From a virus: a stretch of 38,879 bases of DNA. Both the position numbers and the translations under genes were made by a program. The notes below the pieces were generated by a model. The model saw only the letters and a program-made list of their open reading frames with translations, was not told the DNA's origin and searched no databases. Shown piece by piece: positions 36,625 through 38,879 of the stretch. The stretch's first letter is position 1. Each line of letters begins with the position of its first letter. The stretch is taken from positions 1 through 38,879 of IMG/VR virus record IMGVR_UViG_3300027834_000295; one strand, given 5' to 3'.

Positions 36625-37748
36625 TGAGCGGTTCGGACAAGCAGCAGCAGGCCATTGATCTGCAACGTGAGGGCCTGACGCGGCGGCAAATCGCTGCAGA
36701 AATGGGCATGAAGGAAGTAGCAGTCAAAAGCCTGATCCGTCGCGCGCGGGCCAACGGGCTTCATCTATCGTTCGGCGCACGTCAAGCAATGTTGAACGCC
36801 AATCTTGATGGAGTTGAGGCAAAAGGCGGCTGGATTCACAACTACGACAGCGAAGGCAAGAAGATCGGCACAACGCGCTGGTCTGCGCCGGTTGAAGAAA
36901 CCGAGAGCGTTGTCGATGCCCTGCGCGCTGGCCTTGAGGAATGCCCAAGGGCGGAACCCATACCTAACAAGCAACGCAGCGCCAACGGCCTTGCAACGGT
37001 TCTTACGGTTGCTGACCTGCACATCGGGCTTCTTACCGACGAGGAGGAAGTCGGCACGGACTGGGACACCAAGAAAGCGCGGGACCATCTTGAGCGCACA
37101 TTCGGGCGACTGGTGAGCGTCACGCCTGACGCGGAGGTCGCGGTATTGGCGCAGCTTGGCGACCTGACCCACAACGACGATCAGCGGAACGTGACGCCGC
37201 AAAACAAGCATCAACTGGACGTGGACAGCCGGTATTTCGTTATTCTGCGCCGCGCGGTTGCGGCCATGAAATGGTGCATCGACACAATGCGCCAAAAATA
37301 CCCGAAGGTGATTTATCGGGGGTGTCGTGGCAATCACGACATCACCAGCCATTACGCGGTCACGCTGGCCCTGATGGAGCATTACAAGGACTGCCCAGAC
37401 GTGGAAATCGTGGACCACGCGGGCGAGTTCTACGTTTTCGAGTTCGGGCAGAACATGCTTCTGCTGCACCACGGCGACAAGGCCAAGCCGGAAAGGCTGG
37501 TGCATTTCGCGGCGGCTGAGTGGCCTCAGATCTGGGGTCGGACGCGCCACAGGCTGGCCCTATCTGGCCACGTTCACCACGAAACGAGAAAAGAGATAGG
37601 CGGCATGTTCTTTGAGAGCGTCGGGACAATCGTTCCGCGCGATGCCTACGCCTATTCCCACGCATACAGCGCCAGCCGTGCGCTGGTGTCCATCACCTTC
37701 GACCAGTTCGAGGGCGAGGTCTCGCGCGCCCGCGTGGCCTGCAAATAG
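36624..37748 (+). CDS. HTH-fused calcineurin-like metallophosphoesterase
   Basis: A 374-residue protein. An N-terminal helix-turn-helix (QQQAIDLQREGLTRRQIAAEMGMKEVAVKSLIRRAR, about 7-42) is joined to a metallophosphoesterase domain with all motifs: ADLHIG (130-135), LGDLTHND (178-185), GNHD (236-239), HHGD (282-285), GHVHH (315-319). Similar HTH-MPE proteins occur in phage late regions and are often called DNA phosphoesterases or DNA-repair exonucleases. A DNA-cleaving or end-trimming role is likely but unproven. Confidence 0.88.
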   Translation: MSGSDKQQQAIDLQREGLTRRQIAAEMGMKEVAVKSLIRRARANGLHLSFGARQAMLNANLDGVEAKGGWIHNYDSEGKKIGTTRWSAPVEETESVVDALRAGLEECPRAEPIPNKQRSANGLATVLTVADLHIGLLTDEEEVGTDWDTKKARDHLERTFGRLVSVTPDAEVAVLAQLGDLTHNDDQRNVTPQNKHQLDVDSRYFVILRRAVAAMKWCIDTMRQKYPKVIYRGCRGNHDITSHYAVTLALMEHYKDCPDVEIVDHAGEFYVFEFGQNMLLLHHGDKAKPERLVHFAAAEWPQIWGRTRHRLALSGHVHHETRKEIGGMFFESVGTIVPRDAYAYSHAYSASRALVSITFDQFEGEVSRARVACK

Positions 37749-37758
37749 GAGATACCAC

Positions 37759-37878
37759 ATGGCCCTTTGTTTGAGACTCGGCCTTCGCCTTGCGGGGGTC
37801 ATTCGCGGCACTTCACCAACGCCGCCCGCAAGCGGGATCGGTGCAATGACAATCGGATCAACTTTTGAGGTGGCATAA
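37759..37878 (+). CDS. Very small ORF before the terminal fibre gene
   Basis: A 39-residue peptide, Leu/Gly-rich (MALCLRLGLRLAGVIRG...). A good AGGAG lies 7 bases before the ATG, and its stop shares a base with the next start (TAATG), so translation is plausible. It resembles very short peptides found beside phage fibre genes. Function unknown. Confidence 0.55.
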   Translation: MALCLRLGLRLAGVIRGTSPTPPASGIGAMTIGSTFEVA

Positions 37879-38879
37879 TGGCACAGCAGAACAGAACGAC
37901 CCTCAAGGGTTACTTTAATACCGGGGATACACCGACAGAGGCGCAGTTTGCGGATCTGATCGACAGCTTCCACAACCCATCGAATGACGGGGCTGTGCAG
38001 GTGCAGCCGTCCGAAGGCGCGTTTGCCAACGGCGACAAGACCAAGCTGGATGGCATTGCGACCGGCGCAACCGCGAACAGCGACGAAAGCATCCAAGACC
38101 TTGTTGGAGCGATGCTTACGGGCAACACCGAAACCCGCATCACGGTGACGTATCAGGACGCGGACGGCACGATTGACTTCGTGGTGGATAACGACCTGTC
38201 CAACTACGACAACACGACCTCTGGCTTTGCGGTCGCGGCAACCCTGGCATCTGCAAGCGTGGGCGACGGTGCGGCTCTGGTGGGCTACGACAATGCCGAC
38301 AGTGGGCTTTCCGCAACCACAGTCAAGGCCGCTCTGGATGAGCTGGATACCGATATCAATGACCTCGGTTCGATGGCCCTTGAGGATACGTCCAGCTACA
38401 CCACGTCAACGAACCTGCCGGTGAACTACTACGACGCGGGCGACGACAAGACAGCGGCGCGGCCAAGCGTCCCGACTGCGACCCGCGTTCTCTGGGCCAA
38501 CACCGAAGGTCTGCCGCCCGACAATCTCGGCGTCAATGACACATGGGATGGGTATTACGCCGGGTCTCTGCTGATTTCCGACAAGACGGCGGCTTACAGC
38601 TTTGTGGACGCCGACCGTGGAACGATTGTTCGCGCGACCAGCGGCACCCTGACCTTCACCATTGATCCGAACGCGACAACGGCATGGACCGCTGCGACTG
38701 GCATCCCCGTGTCGGTGGGCGTGGTCAACGACAGCGGCAACAACCTGACCATTCAGGGCGGGACTGGCGTGAGCGTCAACGGCGCATCTGCCGGGTCTGT
38801 CACCGTCCCTGATGGCGGGACTGGCCTTTTGATCCGTAATTCCTCTGACGACTGGAGCTACTACGGGGATGCGTCCTGA
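37878..38879 (+). CDS. Tail fibre/appendage-type protein
   Basis: A 333-residue protein with N-terminal NRTTLKGYFNTGDTPTEAQFADLIDSFHN, typical of phage and prophage appendage proteins, then KTKLDGIATGATANS, a well-known fibre repeat element. Middle helices (SATTVKAALDELDTDINDLGSMALEDTSSYTT) and a C-terminal beta-helix-like region (VVNDSGNNLTIQGGTGVSVNGASAGSVTVPDGGTGLLIRNSSDDWSYYG) follow. It ends at the last base of the window with its stop codon, so it appears complete. Confidence 0.84.
   Translation: MAQQNRTTLKGYFNTGDTPTEAQFADLIDSFHNPSNDGAVQVQPSEGAFANGDKTKLDGIATGATANSDESIQDLVGAMLTGNTETRITVTYQDADGTIDFVVDNDLSNYDNTTSGFAVAATLASASVGDGAALVGYDNADSGLSATTVKAALDELDTDINDLGSMALEDTSSYTTSTNLPVNYYDAGDDKTAARPSVPTATRVLWANTEGLPPDNLGVNDTWDGYYAGSLLISDKTAAYSFVDADRGTIVRATSGTLTFTIDPNATTAWTAATGIPVSVGVVNDSGNNLTIQGGTGVSVNGASAGSVTVPDGGTGLLIRNSSDDWSYYGDAS

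Noticed and set aside
1-38879. CRISPR arrays, tRNA and rRNA genes, insertion sequences
   Set aside because: No regularly spaced direct repeats of CRISPR type, no cloverleaf or rRNA-like segment, and no transposase or terminal inverted repeats were found by reading both strands.

Overview
The window is a nearly complete genome of a temperate, short-tailed (podovirus-like) phage or prophage. It runs from an integrase whose start codon is base 1 to a tail-fibre-type gene whose stop codon is the last base. The visibly GC-rich sequence, the style of the small early proteins and the Cro-like protein suggest an alphaproteobacterial host, probably in the Rhodobacterales. That is inference; there is no host gene, tRNA or rRNA here. 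No stretch over about 130 bases lacks a gene or a recognisable site.

Layout. (1) Bases 1-963: tyrosine integrase, converging on an excisionase. (2) Bases 960-7067, minus strand: an early operon of about 22 small genes, most joined by 4-base ATGA stop/start overlaps. Nearly all are unknown; the exceptions are an excisionase, several zinc-binding proteins and an Arr-like ADP-ribosyltransferase candidate. (3) Bases 7068-7760: the lysis/lysogeny switch. A leftward HTH repressor and a rightward Cro-like gene lie between two promoters of matching design, each with the same operator embedded in its spacer and -10 box. (4) Bases 7757-16012, plus strand: replication and nucleic-acid operon, with a DUF3310 protein, RuvC-like resolvase, RecB-like nuclease, SSB-like protein, primase-helicase fusion, a candidate origin with DnaA-box-like repeats, a PAPS-reductase-like PP-loop enzyme, a deoxyribosyltransferase-like protein and a candidate late regulator. 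(5) Bases 16046-16107: a TATAAT box followed at once by an intrinsic terminator, placed like lambda pR'/tR' at the early/late border.

(6) Bases 16136-32756: packaging and virion genes: terminase subunits, portal, scaffold, major capsid, decoration protein, adaptor, tail nozzle, acetyltransferase, three large ejection-type proteins (one with a lysozyme-like domain), and fibre proteins. The adaptor-plus-nozzle set with no tape measure or tail sheath is what points to a podovirus. (7) Bases 32759-35927: lysis region with holin candidates, a signal-peptide endolysin and an overlapping spanin pair, interrupted by an antisense HNH endonuclease. (8) Bases 35959-38879: membrane-anchored trypsin-like protease, metallophosphoesterase with an N-terminal HTH, and a fibre-type protein.

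The points most worth a second look are the twin operator-promoters, two families of recurring translation-start cassettes, the iteron/dyad cluster after the primase-helicase, the Arr-like gene, the candidate late promoter-terminator, and the coupled PP-loop/deoxyribosyltransferase pair.
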